A model generated the notes under the pieces. It had not been told where the DNA came from and ran no database searches. It saw only the letters and a program-made list of their open reading frames with translations. Position numbers and translations under genes: made by a program. This document shows, one piece after another, positions 27,470-35,274 of a DNA stretch of 64,000 nt (within the stretch, counting starts at the first letter, position 1; each line of letters begins with the position of its first letter). Source of the DNA: an uncultured Elusimicrobia bacterium (GTDB lineage: Bacteria; Elusimicrobiota; Elusimicrobia; UBA1565; UBA9628); contig CAIKVT010000058.1 in assembly GCA_903830945.1 (NCBI GenBank), forward strand, positions 169,179 through 233,178. Direction: 5' to 3'.

Positions 27470-28712
27470 AGCCGGCACGGGGCGGCGCGCCGTCTATTTC
27501 GCTTTCCAAGGCCTGTTCGTGGCCGTGCTGCTGCTTATCTTCCTCTACCAATACCACAGTCTGGCCGGCTGGGCGAGCAGGTTCCTGTTCCTGACGGCGG
27601 TGGCCGGGTCGTCGCTGGTCTTCCTGCAACTGGCGTCGGCAGCGATCCTGGGGAACTGGTACTTTCAGGTGGGTCTCTTCATGGGCGACGCGGCTCTTGC
27701 CTCCCTTATACTTCATTGGACGCAGCGCGGCTCGGATCTCTATCTTATCTACTTTCTCATCATTTTTGGCACCGCTCTCATGCGCAGCCTGACCCAGAGT
27801 CTGGTCGTGGCTGTGGTGACCTCGGGCCTGTATTTGGTCTCGGCCTGGCATCCTCCGCAGGGGTGGCCCCATGAGGCGGGCTTCTGGCTGCGCCTAAACT
27901 TTCTATGGGTGTCGTCGGCCCTGCTGGCCATACTTTCCCGCGACAGTCGGCAGGCCCAAGGCGAGGTCGAACGCAGACATCAGGACCGTCTGGTGCAGTA
28001 CGAGAGGCTGGCCGCCCTGGGCCAGCTCGCTGGAGAGGTGGCGCACCGCATCAAAGGGCCGCTGACCACCATTACGGTCAACGCGGAGGTCCTAGCCCAG
28101 CGCGGCCATCGCACGCCGGTTGAGCTCAAGGAGCTGGCCCAGATCCGCGACGAGGTCGGCCACTGCCGGGATATCCTCAAGAGCCTTTTGGACCTGGGGC
28201 GTATCGAGGAGATGGACCACGCGCGCTTCGATCTGCGCGAGTCCTTGCGGAGCGCGCTCGATGCTCTGGCCGCGCGCCTTCAGCAGAAGCGCGTTCGTCT
28301 GGCAGTATCCCTAGAGGAGCCCTTGCCGGTGGAAGGTGACGCCGTACTGATGCAGGAGGCGATCCTCGCGCTGCTCCATAACGCCGCCGACGCGGTCTCC
28401 GCCGGCGGTCGTGTCCGCGTGACGGCGCGGGTCGCCTCCGGGAAGTTCGGCTGGCGCGGCTTGTCCTGGCAGCCGAGCTTCTGCGAGGTGATTGTCGCAG
28501 ACGACGGCCGGGGCATCCAGACGGCCGACTTGGAGCGCATCTTTGAGCCTTTCTTCACCACCAAGGGAAAAGACGGCAGCGGGCTGGGTTTGTCGGCCGC
28601 TTTGCGCGTGCTGCAGAAGCACGGCGGGTCCATCGAAGCCTTCAGCGACGGGCCCGGCCGGGGCGCTCGGTTCACCTTGATGCTGCCCCGGGCTACTGGA
28701 TCAGAGCGGTGA
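27462..28712 (+). CDS. Membrane sensor histidine kinase
   Basis: 416 residues. Five or six hydrophobic helices in the first 155 residues with no large extracytoplasmic domain, so it probably senses something within the membrane. The H-box is unusual in detail: GEVAHRIKGPLTTI (HRIKGPL instead of the common HEIRNPL). N-box ALLHNAADAV, G1 VADDGRGI, F-box FEPFFTTK and G2 DGSGLGLSAALRV are complete. Cognate partner is the overlapping OmpR-type regulator. Its last 20 bases overlap the 3' end of the converging lipoprotein gene. Confidence 0.93.
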   Translation: MSEAGTGRRAVYFAFQGLFVAVLLLIFLYQYHSLAGWASRFLFLTAVAGSSLVFLQLASAAILGNWYFQVGLFMGDAALASLILHWTQRGSDLYLIYFLIIFGTALMRSLTQSLVVAVVTSGLYLVSAWHPPQGWPHEAGFWLRLNFLWVSSALLAILSRDSRQAQGEVERRHQDRLVQYERLAALGQLAGEVAHRIKGPLTTITVNAEVLAQRGHRTPVELKELAQIRDEVGHCRDILKSLLDLGRIEEMDHARFDLRESLRSALDALAARLQQKRVRLAVSLEEPLPVEGDAVLMQEAILALLHNAADAVSAGGRVRVTARVASGKFGWRGLSWQPSFCEVIVADDGRGIQTADLERIFEPFFTTKGKDGSGLGLSAALRVLQKHGGSIEAFSDGPGRGARFTLMLPRATGSER

Positions 28713-29196
28713 GGACGCGCAGCGTCTCTTGGACGACCTCGTCCGGACTGGTGAAGGTCTTCTGCTTCCGGTCGCTGGGTTTGAGCGCGGCGCGCAGGAT
28801 CGATTCCCCGGTTTCGGTGTCGACGATGGTGATCGAGGCCGCGCTCCAGTTTGGAGTCATGCTGCCGATGATGACCGCGTCGGCGGAGGCCTTGACGCGG
28901 AGGAACTCCAGAGCCTCGATGGTCACTCCGAAGTCCCGGTCCGGTTTGTGCTCTCTGAGGATATCCTCGACCATTTTTAAGTCCGCGCCGCCGTGCAGTA
29001 TGCGCCGTAGTCCGCTGTCGATGCCCTCTGTGATGAGGCGTCCCTGGCCGCGGCTGTCGGTGAAGGGCGCTACGCCGATGTGCTGGTAGCGCGAGAAATT
29101 GACCGCTGAATCATTTTCGACGCGGGTGCCCGGATGGGCGCAGCCGAGACAGACGGCTGCCAGCAAAAGTCCCCAGTTGAGCGGATTGTCTCTCAC
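28693..29196 (-). CDS. Putative lipoprotein at the end of the tol-pal operon
   Basis: 167 residues with a lipoprotein signal (LLLAAVCLGCAHPG, Cys about residue 19). The mature part (IGVAPFTDSRGQGRLITEGI, ADAVIIGSMTPNW, TIVDTETGESIL) resembles the periplasmic CsgG/DUF799-like fold in which lipoproteins assemble a name such as GNA1162, but I do not recognise a specific family. It lies three bases after tolB, so it probably belongs to that unit. The tail-to-tail overlap with the histidine kinase is 20 bases. Confidence 0.7.
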   Translation of the reverse strand: MRDNPLNWGLLLAAVCLGCAHPGTRVENDSAVNFSRYQHIGVAPFTDSRGQGRLITEGIDSGLRRILHGGADLKMVEDILREHKPDRDFGVTIEALEFLRVKASADAVIIGSMTPNWSAASITIVDTETGESILRAALKPSDRKQKTFTSPDEVVQETLRVLTALIQ

Positions 29197-29199
29197 GCG

Positions 29200-30477
29200 C
29201 TAGTCCGACCAGGTCGGGGTGGAGGTATTGCCCGGGATGTCGGCCAAGCGGTGCGGCGCGGAGCCGTCCGCGTCCATGACGAAAAGTTCTCCGCGTCCGT
29301 TGCGTGTGCTGGTGAAGGCGAGGTAGCGGCCATCCGGGGACCATCCCGGGTTCTCGTTGGCGCCCTCGCCGTGCGTGAGCTGGCGGATCTGGTTGCCGGT
29401 GATGTCTACGAGGAATATATCCATTTTGTCCTTGTTGTGGGCGCGGCCCGCGAAGGCGATCCATTCGCCCGTGGGGGACCATGATGGAGAGTCGCACCAG
29501 TTGAGGTTGGTGAGCCGTCTGACCCGCTGGGTGGTCATGTCGAGGATGTGGATCTGGGGGTTGCCGGAACGGTCGGATACGAAGGCCACCTGGACGGCAT
29601 CCGGCGAGAAGGTCGGGGAGCTGTCGGCGCCGAAATGCTGGGTGAGCCTAGAGACGGAGCCGTCGGTCAGGCTCTTGACGTAGAGGTTGGGGCTCTTCTG
29701 GCGCGAAAGGGTCATGAGCAGCTGGGTGCCGTCCGGCGAATAGCCTCCGGCGATGTTTAGGCCCTGGTCGGCGGAAAGGGATTCGATTTTCCCGGTGGCC
29801 AGGTCCATGCGGAAGAGGTCGGGGTTGCCGTCTTTGTAGCTGGTGAAGACCAGGGCCTTGCGGTCGGGCGAGAATCGGGGCAGAAGGGAGATGGAGCCGT
29901 AGGTCGTGAGCTTGCGGCGGTTGGCCCCGTCGTAGTCCATCAGGGAGATTTCTTTGTGGCCGGTGGAGTCGTTGGCGAAGGCGATCATGGTGTGGGCGAC
30001 GCCGTTCTTGCCGGTCAGGGTCAGGACCAGGTCGTCGGCCAAACGATGAGCCAGCGAGCGGGGGAATGCCGCCCCCTGGCGGTAATAGCGCTCGAACAGG
30101 GTTTCGCCGGAGCCGAGGTCCACCAGCTGGGCGGAAAGGGACAGCTTGGCGCCGTTGCCGACCTTGGCCACAAGCAGGCAGCCGGCCAGGCGCGCCTTCC
30201 ACGGGGGCACGATGTCCTTGAGGTTGGCGCCGTCGAAGTGCGGGCCGTCCTCCAAGACGGTGAACGACCGCGAAGATAGCAGGTCGTCGCGCGTCACGGC
30301 GCGCAGTTCCTTGGCCAACAGCGCGTCGGCGCCGCGCTGGGGATCCTCGGCGATGAATGGTGGCAGAGCCAGGGCGATGGCGCGAGCCGCGTCCGTACGG
30401 CCGGCCAGGCTGATGTGGACTTCCGGCGCCGCGGCGCCCAGCGCGGCCAGGGCCAAGCTCAGGCCCAGCGCGGTCAC
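29200..30477 (-). CDS. tolB: Tol-Pal beta-propeller protein TolB
   Basis: 425 residues from a GTG at 30477 (GTGA overlap with cpoB). Signal peptide, N-terminal alpha/beta domain (about 20-160), then a six-bladed propeller with the repeated signature FSPDRKALVFTSYKDGNPD, YSPDGTQLLMTLSR, FSPDAVQVAFVSDRSGNPQI and WSPDGRYLAFTSTRNG. TolB links Pal to the Tol system in the periplasm during outer-membrane constriction at division. TolA, TolQ and TolR are not in this window. Confidence 0.95.
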   Translation of the reverse strand: MTALGLSLALAALGAAAPEVHISLAGRTDAARAIALALPPFIAEDPQRGADALLAKELRAVTRDDLLSSRSFTVLEDGPHFDGANLKDIVPPWKARLAGCLLVAKVGNGAKLSLSAQLVDLGSGETLFERYYRQGAAFPRSLAHRLADDLVLTLTGKNGVAHTMIAFANDSTGHKEISLMDYDGANRRKLTTYGSISLLPRFSPDRKALVFTSYKDGNPDLFRMDLATGKIESLSADQGLNIAGGYSPDGTQLLMTLSRQKSPNLYVKSLTDGSVSRLTQHFGADSSPTFSPDAVQVAFVSDRSGNPQIHILDMTTQRVRRLTNLNWCDSPSWSPTGEWIAFAGRAHNKDKMDIFLVDITGNQIRQLTHGEGANENPGWSPDGRYLAFTSTRNGRGELFVMDADGSAPHRLADIPGNTSTPTWSD

Positions 30478-31301
30478 GGCGTCGAACCTGCGGCCTTCTT
30501 CCCCGGGGCGGGCGCGGTCGTGAGCTTCTTGAGGTGTTGCGCCGCCGCCTTAGCTTCGGGGCTGGAAGGGAAGTCCGCCACCACGGATTCCAGGTACTGT
30601 CGGGCTTCGGCGGGGTTCTTGCGCAGGTTGATGAGGCAGAGGGCGTACTTGATCCGGGCGGAAGCGATCAGGCCGCTCTTGGGATATTTCTCGAGATAGA
30701 CGCCGAATTGGCGGCCGGCGGACTCCCATCTCTTGAGGCCGTAGTAGGACTCGCCCAGGTCGTAGGTGGCCACGTCCGCTAGCGCGCCCTTCGGGAAACT
30801 GCTCATGTATTCTTCGAAGCCCTTGGCGGCCAGGTCGTAGGACTTCTTGTTCAGGCGCACCTCAGCGCCCTGGAAAAGTTCCGAGGGAGAGGTCTGCTGG
30901 AGCCGGCTGGTCAAGGTCGCCTCCTGCTGGGCCAAGGACGCCTTCTGCTCGTCGAGGCTCTTGGCTTGGACCGTGGTCAGGGTGGTGCCGATGGCCGCGA
31001 CCTTGTTGCCGATGGTGGCGGCAAGGTCGTCGATCTTTGAGGATAGTCCGCTCATCTGTCCTTCGGAGTGGCGCACGGTCTCGTCGAAAGCGGTGAGGCC
31101 CTCCTGGAGGCGCTGCATCTGCACGCTGAGATCCGCCTGGTTGCTCTGCATCGAGGAGATCGTCTTTTTGAGGTCCGCCACCTGGTGCTTGAGTTCGTCG
31201 GTCTGGTTCCCCAGGTCTAGCATGTCTCTTTGCGTGGCGACGCAGCCGCCTAGGGTCGCGGCTGAGGCCAAAAGCAGGCCGAGGGGAAGTGCCCTCCTCA
31301 T
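30474..31301 (-). CDS. cpoB: Tol-Pal accessory protein CpoB/YbgF-like
   Basis: 275 residues; lipoprotein-like signal ATLGGC instead of the plain signal peptide of E. coli CpoB. A long heptad region (about 28-125) should form a coiled coil; the C-terminal part has TPR-like units (EVRLNKKSYDLAAKGFEEYM, YDLGESYYGLKRWESAGRQF, LEKYPKSGLIASARIKYA) ending in a Lys/Ala/Pro tail. It coordinates Tol-Pal with peptidoglycan synthesis in E. coli. Coupled to pal (ATGA) and tolB (GTGA). Confidence 0.88.
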   Translation of the reverse strand: MRRALPLGLLLASAATLGGCVATQRDMLDLGNQTDELKHQVADLKKTISSMQSNQADLSVQMQRLQEGLTAFDETVRHSEGQMSGLSSKIDDLAATIGNKVAAIGTTLTTVQAKSLDEQKASLAQQEATLTSRLQQTSPSELFQGAEVRLNKKSYDLAAKGFEEYMSSFPKGALADVATYDLGESYYGLKRWESAGRQFGVYLEKYPKSGLIASARIKYALCLINLRKNPAEARQYLESVVADFPSSPEAKAAAQHLKKLTTAPAPGKKAAGSTP

Positions 31302-31903
31302 CAGTGGGCGCCGTCGGTCCCCGGGGCCGGGGCGGCGGCAGGAGCTGGCGCTGGAGTCCGGGAGCGTACCCCAGTCTCCGCCCGGCGGTTCTGCGTCCAG
31401 CAGTCTTCGGTGGATTCGGAACAGGTCGGAGATTCCTTGCCGTAGCTGATGGTGGCCAAGGACGCGCCCGGGACCCCGAGCCGGATGTAGTATTCGCGCA
31501 CCGTCTGGGCACGCTTCTGGCCTAGAGCCAGGTTGTATTCCACCGTGCCGCGCTCATCGCAGTAGCCGGCGATGCGGACGTCGAGCTCGTCGCGCGCCTT
31601 GAGGTATTCGGCGTTCTTCTTGAGAGAGGCCAGCGGCGCGTCGCCGAGGGTCGCGCTGTCGTAGTCAAAATGGATGGTCTCGAGCTCTGGGACCGAGGTG
31701 AACTCCGAGCCGCGCAGGCTTGCTTCGGTGACCTCGACTCCGGGCACGTACGGTTTTTCGCTCTCTGAATCAGTCTTGGAACCGGCCTTGCCTTCGCCGG
31801 CCTGGCGTTTGAGCCGCATGTTTCCGGACGTGCAGCCGGAAAGCGCCAAGGCGCAGGCCAGGACCGCCATCAGGCTGGTCGCTCCACCTTTCGTTGTCGC
31901 CAT
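31301..31903 (-). CDS. pal: Peptidoglycan-associated lipoprotein
   Basis: 200 residues; lipobox ALSGC, a linker of about 50 residues rich in Lys/Glu/Ser, then an OmpA-like peptidoglycan-binding domain: IHFDYDSATL, YLKARDELDVRIAGYCDERG, EYNLALGQKRAQTVREYY. The DERG and QKRA residues that hold diaminopimelate are kept. A C-terminal Pro/Ala-rich tail follows. AGGGAG precedes the ATG and a TAAGAT -10 lies about 27 bases upstream, probably the promoter for pal-cpoB-tolB-lipoprotein. Confidence 0.93.
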   Translation of the reverse strand: MATTKGGATSLMAVLACALALSGCTSGNMRLKRQAGEGKAGSKTDSESEKPYVPGVEVTEASLRGSEFTSVPELETIHFDYDSATLGDAPLASLKKNAEYLKARDELDVRIAGYCDERGTVEYNLALGQKRAQTVREYYIRLGVPGASLATISYGKESPTCSESTEDCWTQNRRAETGVRSRTPAPAPAAAPAPGTDGAH

Positions 31904-31953
31904 AAATTCTCCCTGGGGATACGGGGCTATCTTAGCAAAAAATGGAGTTTGGG

Positions 31954-32346
31954 TCAGGGCTTTTCGGGTTGCGGGGTGTTCGAGGCCAGCAGCTCACGCA
32001 CGACTTTGCGGAAATCATCCAGGTGCACGGGCTTGGCGAGGAAGCTGGCTCCTTCCGGATCGGCGATCTCTTTAAGGATTTCGTCCCCGGAGGCCTCGCC
32101 GCTCATGAATAGGATGGGGGTGAGGTGCGTGGCTTGATTGCGGCGCAGGGATTCGAAGAGGTGTGCTCCGGTCATCCCCGGCATGTGATAGTCCAGGATG
32201 ATGAGGTCGGGCTTGAGGGCGCGGGCTTTCTGCATGCCCTCCACGGCCTCTCCGGCGCTCTCCACGCCGTAGCCCTCGCGCGTCAGGATGTCGGAGATCA
32301 ACTCCACGATCGAGTAATCGTCGTCGATGACCAGTATTTTTGTCAT
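31954..32346 (-). CDS. Stand-alone CheY-like response regulator
   Basis: 130 residues, receiver domain only: acidic pair DDDYS, phospho-acceptor Asp in LIILDYHMPGMTG, Ser/Thr in LFMSGEASGDE and Lys in FLAKPVH. No output domain, so it must act by protein contact (motility, pilus or a kinase phosphorelay). Its kinase is not adjacent. It lies between pal and the MauE-like gene on the same strand. Confidence 0.93.
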   Translation of the reverse strand: MTKILVIDDDYSIVELISDILTREGYGVESAGEAVEGMQKARALKPDLIILDYHMPGMTGAHLFESLRRNQATHLTPILFMSGEASGDEILKEIADPEGASFLAKPVHLDDFRKVVRELLASNTPQPEKP

Positions 32347-32373
32347 GGCACAGGTTCGTTGCCCATGTCCTCC

Positions 32374-32889
32374 CTATCGATCGACCGAACGGCACCAGGC
32401 GTCGAGGCTGAGGTACTTTGCGCCGCGGCGGAACGCCTGGACTGAACACGCGGCCCAGAGCCCGTTGAAGGCCAGCTCCTGGGATGGGGTGGGATGGAGG
32501 CCGAAACCGAAGCAGCCGCAGTTGGGCAGGCGGATATCCTTGATCTTCGTGTAGAGGATGGCGGTGGCGAAGGCGATGACCATGCCGCCGATCGCCGCGG
32601 CCGCGGCCCGGGTCAGGAACCCGAAGAGCAGGGCGAAGCCGAAGATAACCTCGAGCCAGGGCAGGAAGGCCGCCAGGATGAGGATGAGGTCGCGTGAGCT
32701 CACCAGCCCGTAGTTCTCTATGACTAGGGAGAACTCCTCGATCGGCGCCGCGGCCTTGAGCGTGCCGGAGACCACGAAGACCAAGCCGAGGAGCAGACGG
32801 GCCGAGAGGCCGAGCCAGGGGTCGACGGTCTGCCACCCGGATGGCTCCGCCGACCCGCTTATTGTTTTTTTAGGATCTTGTCTATCCAT
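32374..32889 (-). CDS. MauE/DoxX-like membrane protein
   Basis: 171 residues with four hydrophobic helices from about residue 26 (LSARLLLGLVFVVSGTLKAA, LILILAAFLPWLEVIFGFAL, AAAAIGGMVIAFATAILYT). Between helices it has the motif LPNCGCFG, characteristic of MauE-type proteins and their VKOR-like redox relatives. Its first 31 bases overlap the end of the DsbA-like gene, which suggests that it may supply or remove electrons for that thioredoxin-fold partner across the membrane. That role is inference. Confidence 0.78.
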   Translation of the reverse strand: MDRQDPKKTISGSAEPSGWQTVDPWLGLSARLLLGLVFVVSGTLKAAAPIEEFSLVIENYGLVSSRDLILILAAFLPWLEVIFGFALLFGFLTRAAAAAIGGMVIAFATAILYTKIKDIRLPNCGCFGFGLHPTPSQELAFNGLWAACSVQAFRRGAKYLSLDAWCRSVDR

Positions 32890-33527
32890 GGAACGCCGCC
32901 TTCCGTGAGCTGCCGGGCGCCGGTGAAGCGCTTGCCGTTGATGAAGAAGGTGGGGGTGGAGAGGACCCAGTGATCGTCGCCATCCTTCAGGTCGGCCGCG
33001 ATGGGGGCGGAGACCGTGGGGTCCTTGAGGCAGGCCGCGAATGCCGTCAAGTCCAGGCCGAGACTGCGCGCATAGGGGATGAAGTCCGGGGGGGGTGGTG
33101 GCTGTTTCACTGAGGCTTGCGCTTCTTTTGAGGCCTGCGGGGCCCAGTCCGCCTGCTTGTCGTAGAGAAGATCATGGAGGTCCCAGAAACGGCCCTGTCG
33201 GCCCGCGCATTCGGTGGCCACGGCCGCGGGCCAGGCCAAGAGGTGTTGATGCAGAGGATAATGCTTGAAGATCAGCCGCGTGTCCTGGCCGTAGAGTTGG
33301 AGCAGGTCCTTGACCGGCTTGACCGCGAAGCGGCAGGACGGGCACTGCAGGTCCGAGAACTCGACGATGACGATGGGGGCCTCGGGCCTGCCTTTCTCGC
33401 GATAGGCGGGGGCCTGCGGCGCGTAAGGCTTCTGGCTGCCGCGCACGGCCTTGACCGATGCCGCCGACGCCAGTAGTACGGCGGACGCGGCGCAGAGCCG
33501 GCGGGCCAGGGGTGTTCGGGGGAGCAT
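32859..33527 (-). CDS. DsbA-like thioredoxin-fold protein
   Basis: 222 residues with an N-terminal signal or anchor (residues 10-25). The active site EFSDLQCPSCRF has CPSC at residues 62-65 and the cis-proline region is LSTPTFFINGKRF; the helical insertion with a Lys/Ala/Pro-rich loop lies between. This is the Thioredoxin_4/DsbA family, acting in the periplasm on disulphides. A TGC-TAGAAT extended -10 (33549-33544) predicts a ten-base leader. Paired with the overlapping MauE-like protein. Confidence 0.88.
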   Translation of the reverse strand: MLPRTPLARRLCAASAVLLASAASVKAVRGSQKPYAPQAPAYREKGRPEAPIVIVEFSDLQCPSCRFAVKPVKDLLQLYGQDTRLIFKHYPLHQHLLAWPAAVATECAGRQGRFWDLHDLLYDKQADWAPQASKEAQASVKQPPPPPDFIPYARSLGLDLTAFAACLKDPTVSAPIAADLKDGDDHWVLSTPTFFINGKRFTGARQLTEGGVPWIDKILKKQ

Positions 33528-33619
33528 GGTTCGGTTCTGAAAAATTCTAGCACAAATTGATGGGCGAATCGGGGCTCTGAGCGATTCCTTGCGGATCCCG
33601 GAGTCGCGCCGTCCGTCGA

Positions 33620-35221
33620 TTATCCGGGAAGGACTTCCAATATCGTGAATTCGTCGAGTGGCCCGGCGCTGAGGGAGTAAGGCAGGAAGCCTAACGCGCT
33701 GGTATAGAAAGCCCCTTCAGCGCCGTCTGTGCAGATGAGGCGCAGCGGCACCGGATTGTCGATCCGCAGAGTGCGCAGCTTGAACCGTAGGCCCCGCCTG
33801 GGCTTGATGATGGCGTAATTGACTGAGGGGATGACGACCACGTCGCCAGGCCTGACCAAGTCCCAACCGCCCCGGCTGAGGTCGATTTCTTCAGCGCCAG
33901 CGGCTTCCATGTAGTACTGCAGGCCCCAATGCCCGGTAAACCACACGTGTCGCCCACGGTACTCCTGGGAGACGTATCGCGCGATGTGGCGTTGGGCGCC
34001 GGCATAGCTGCCATCGACCCATCCTAGGATCAAGGTTGCGTACACGGCCAGGGCCAGACTGACGGCATGGAGCCGTCGCAGGGCCGGCTGAGGCAGTTCC
34101 ACTTCCAATCTGCGGGCCAGATAGAAAATTAGGGGGATGTCCAGAAATAGGACATAACGAGAAACCACCGACCAGTAGACACAGATTTGTAGACCTCCGA
34201 CCGCCAAGGCCCAACTTGACCAAAACAGGCGGTCGCGACCGGGGCGGCTGGCGACGAAAGTCGGCAAGACCAGCAGCGTTCCCGCCGCTAGGACGATTCC
34301 CGTCATTCGATCCACTCCGCGCACAGCTGAGAGGTCAAAGTGCGGCAGAAACAGCACCGTCGCCAAAGCTGTGCAGAGGCCGGCAGCGGCCCAAAGCCGG
34401 CGCTTGCTGCGGCCCAGCCAGAAAGGCCATAGAAGCAGGACGGGCGCTCCTCCCGACACGAAGGTGAGCAAGGCGCGCCATCGCTGCGACCAGGCGGACC
34501 AGTGACCGACCATGCGCGAGGCGGTCAGGCTCAAAACCGCCTTCTGGGAAGCGGGCTGCGCCAGAAGACATAACGCGGCTGGCGTCGCAACCGCCAGAAT
34601 CAGGAGGGTCAAGCGCATGGGAGGCGTGCGCCGACTCCAGCCGTAAACCGTGATCGGTGCCAGGAAGAAGACCGCCGTATACTTGACCATCAGAGCCGCG
34701 GCCATCAGGGCTGCGGCCGCCCATAGCCAGAGTGCTTTCTTTTCGTCTACGCCGCGCACGAACGCGTAAAGTCCGAAAAAACCGAAGGCCCCTATCCATT
34801 TCTCCGCCATCAAGTGCTGCATGTTGATCCAGTAGCCGGGACAGGCGAGGATGATCAGCGTAGGCAGCAGGGGTCGCGAGAGGAAGCGCCCCGCCAGAAG
34901 ATAGAGGGCCAGGGCCGCCATGACATCGAAAGGCAGGCAGCTCAAGCGCATGCGCCATTCGACGCCGCCGGACCATTTCAGGGGCAAGGCCATAAGATAC
35001 GAGGCGAAAGGGCCGGTGGCGAAGCCTTGCGACATGGGGGCGCTGCCGCCGTCGGCGTTGTACATGAAGGCCCCGGGATGCCGGGGGTCCTTAAGGATCT
35101 GCCGGGCGATGGCCAGGAATTGGGGCTCGTCGATATGGTATGCCTGGCGCAGGAAAGGCAGAGCGAGCAGGCAGACCCCGAAAGTCACCCAGGTCAGGTC
35201 GCGTCGCCAGGACTGAGTCAT
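33620..35221 (-). CDS. Polytopic GT-C glycosyltransferase (PMT/ArnT type)
   Basis: 533 residues from the second Met (A at 35221). The first Met at 35236 shares bases with the TATAAT -10 element, so a transcript starting about seven bases downstream would contain only the second. The first periplasmic loop has the catalytic-type acidic motif YHIDEPQFLAIAR (DE), followed by about eleven membrane helices and a C-terminal periplasmic segment. Such enzymes transfer sugars from polyprenyl phosphate to lipid A, protein or glycans; the acceptor is unknown. Confidence 0.8.
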   Translation of the reverse strand: MTQSWRRDLTWVTFGVCLLALPFLRQAYHIDEPQFLAIARQILKDPRHPGAFMYNADGGSAPMSQGFATGPFASYLMALPLKWSGGVEWRMRLSCLPFDVMAALALYLLAGRFLSRPLLPTLIILACPGYWINMQHLMAEKWIGAFGFFGLYAFVRGVDEKKALWLWAAAALMAAALMVKYTAVFFLAPITVYGWSRRTPPMRLTLLILAVATPAALCLLAQPASQKAVLSLTASRMVGHWSAWSQRWRALLTFVSGGAPVLLLWPFWLGRSKRRLWAAAGLCTALATVLFLPHFDLSAVRGVDRMTGIVLAAGTLLVLPTFVASRPGRDRLFWSSWALAVGGLQICVYWSVVSRYVLFLDIPLIFYLARRLEVELPQPALRRLHAVSLALAVYATLILGWVDGSYAGAQRHIARYVSQEYRGRHVWFTGHWGLQYYMEAAGAEEIDLSRGGWDLVRPGDVVVIPSVNYAIIKPRRGLRFKLRTLRIDNPVPLRLICTDGAEGAFYTSALGFLPYSLSAGPLDEFTILEVLPG

Positions 35222-35234
35222 AAGAGGTCGGTCC

Positions 35235-35240
35235 ATTATA
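35235..35240 (-). promoter_or_regulatory. -10 element that decides the glycosyltransferase start
   Basis: TATAAT on the minus strand, preceded by TGA (extended -10). It overlaps the first possible ATG at 35236 and predicts transcription from about 35228, seven bases before the ATG at 35221. Confidence 0.6.
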
Positions 35241-35274
35241 TCATCGTCGGCGCCATCAGGACTGCTTCCGGGGC

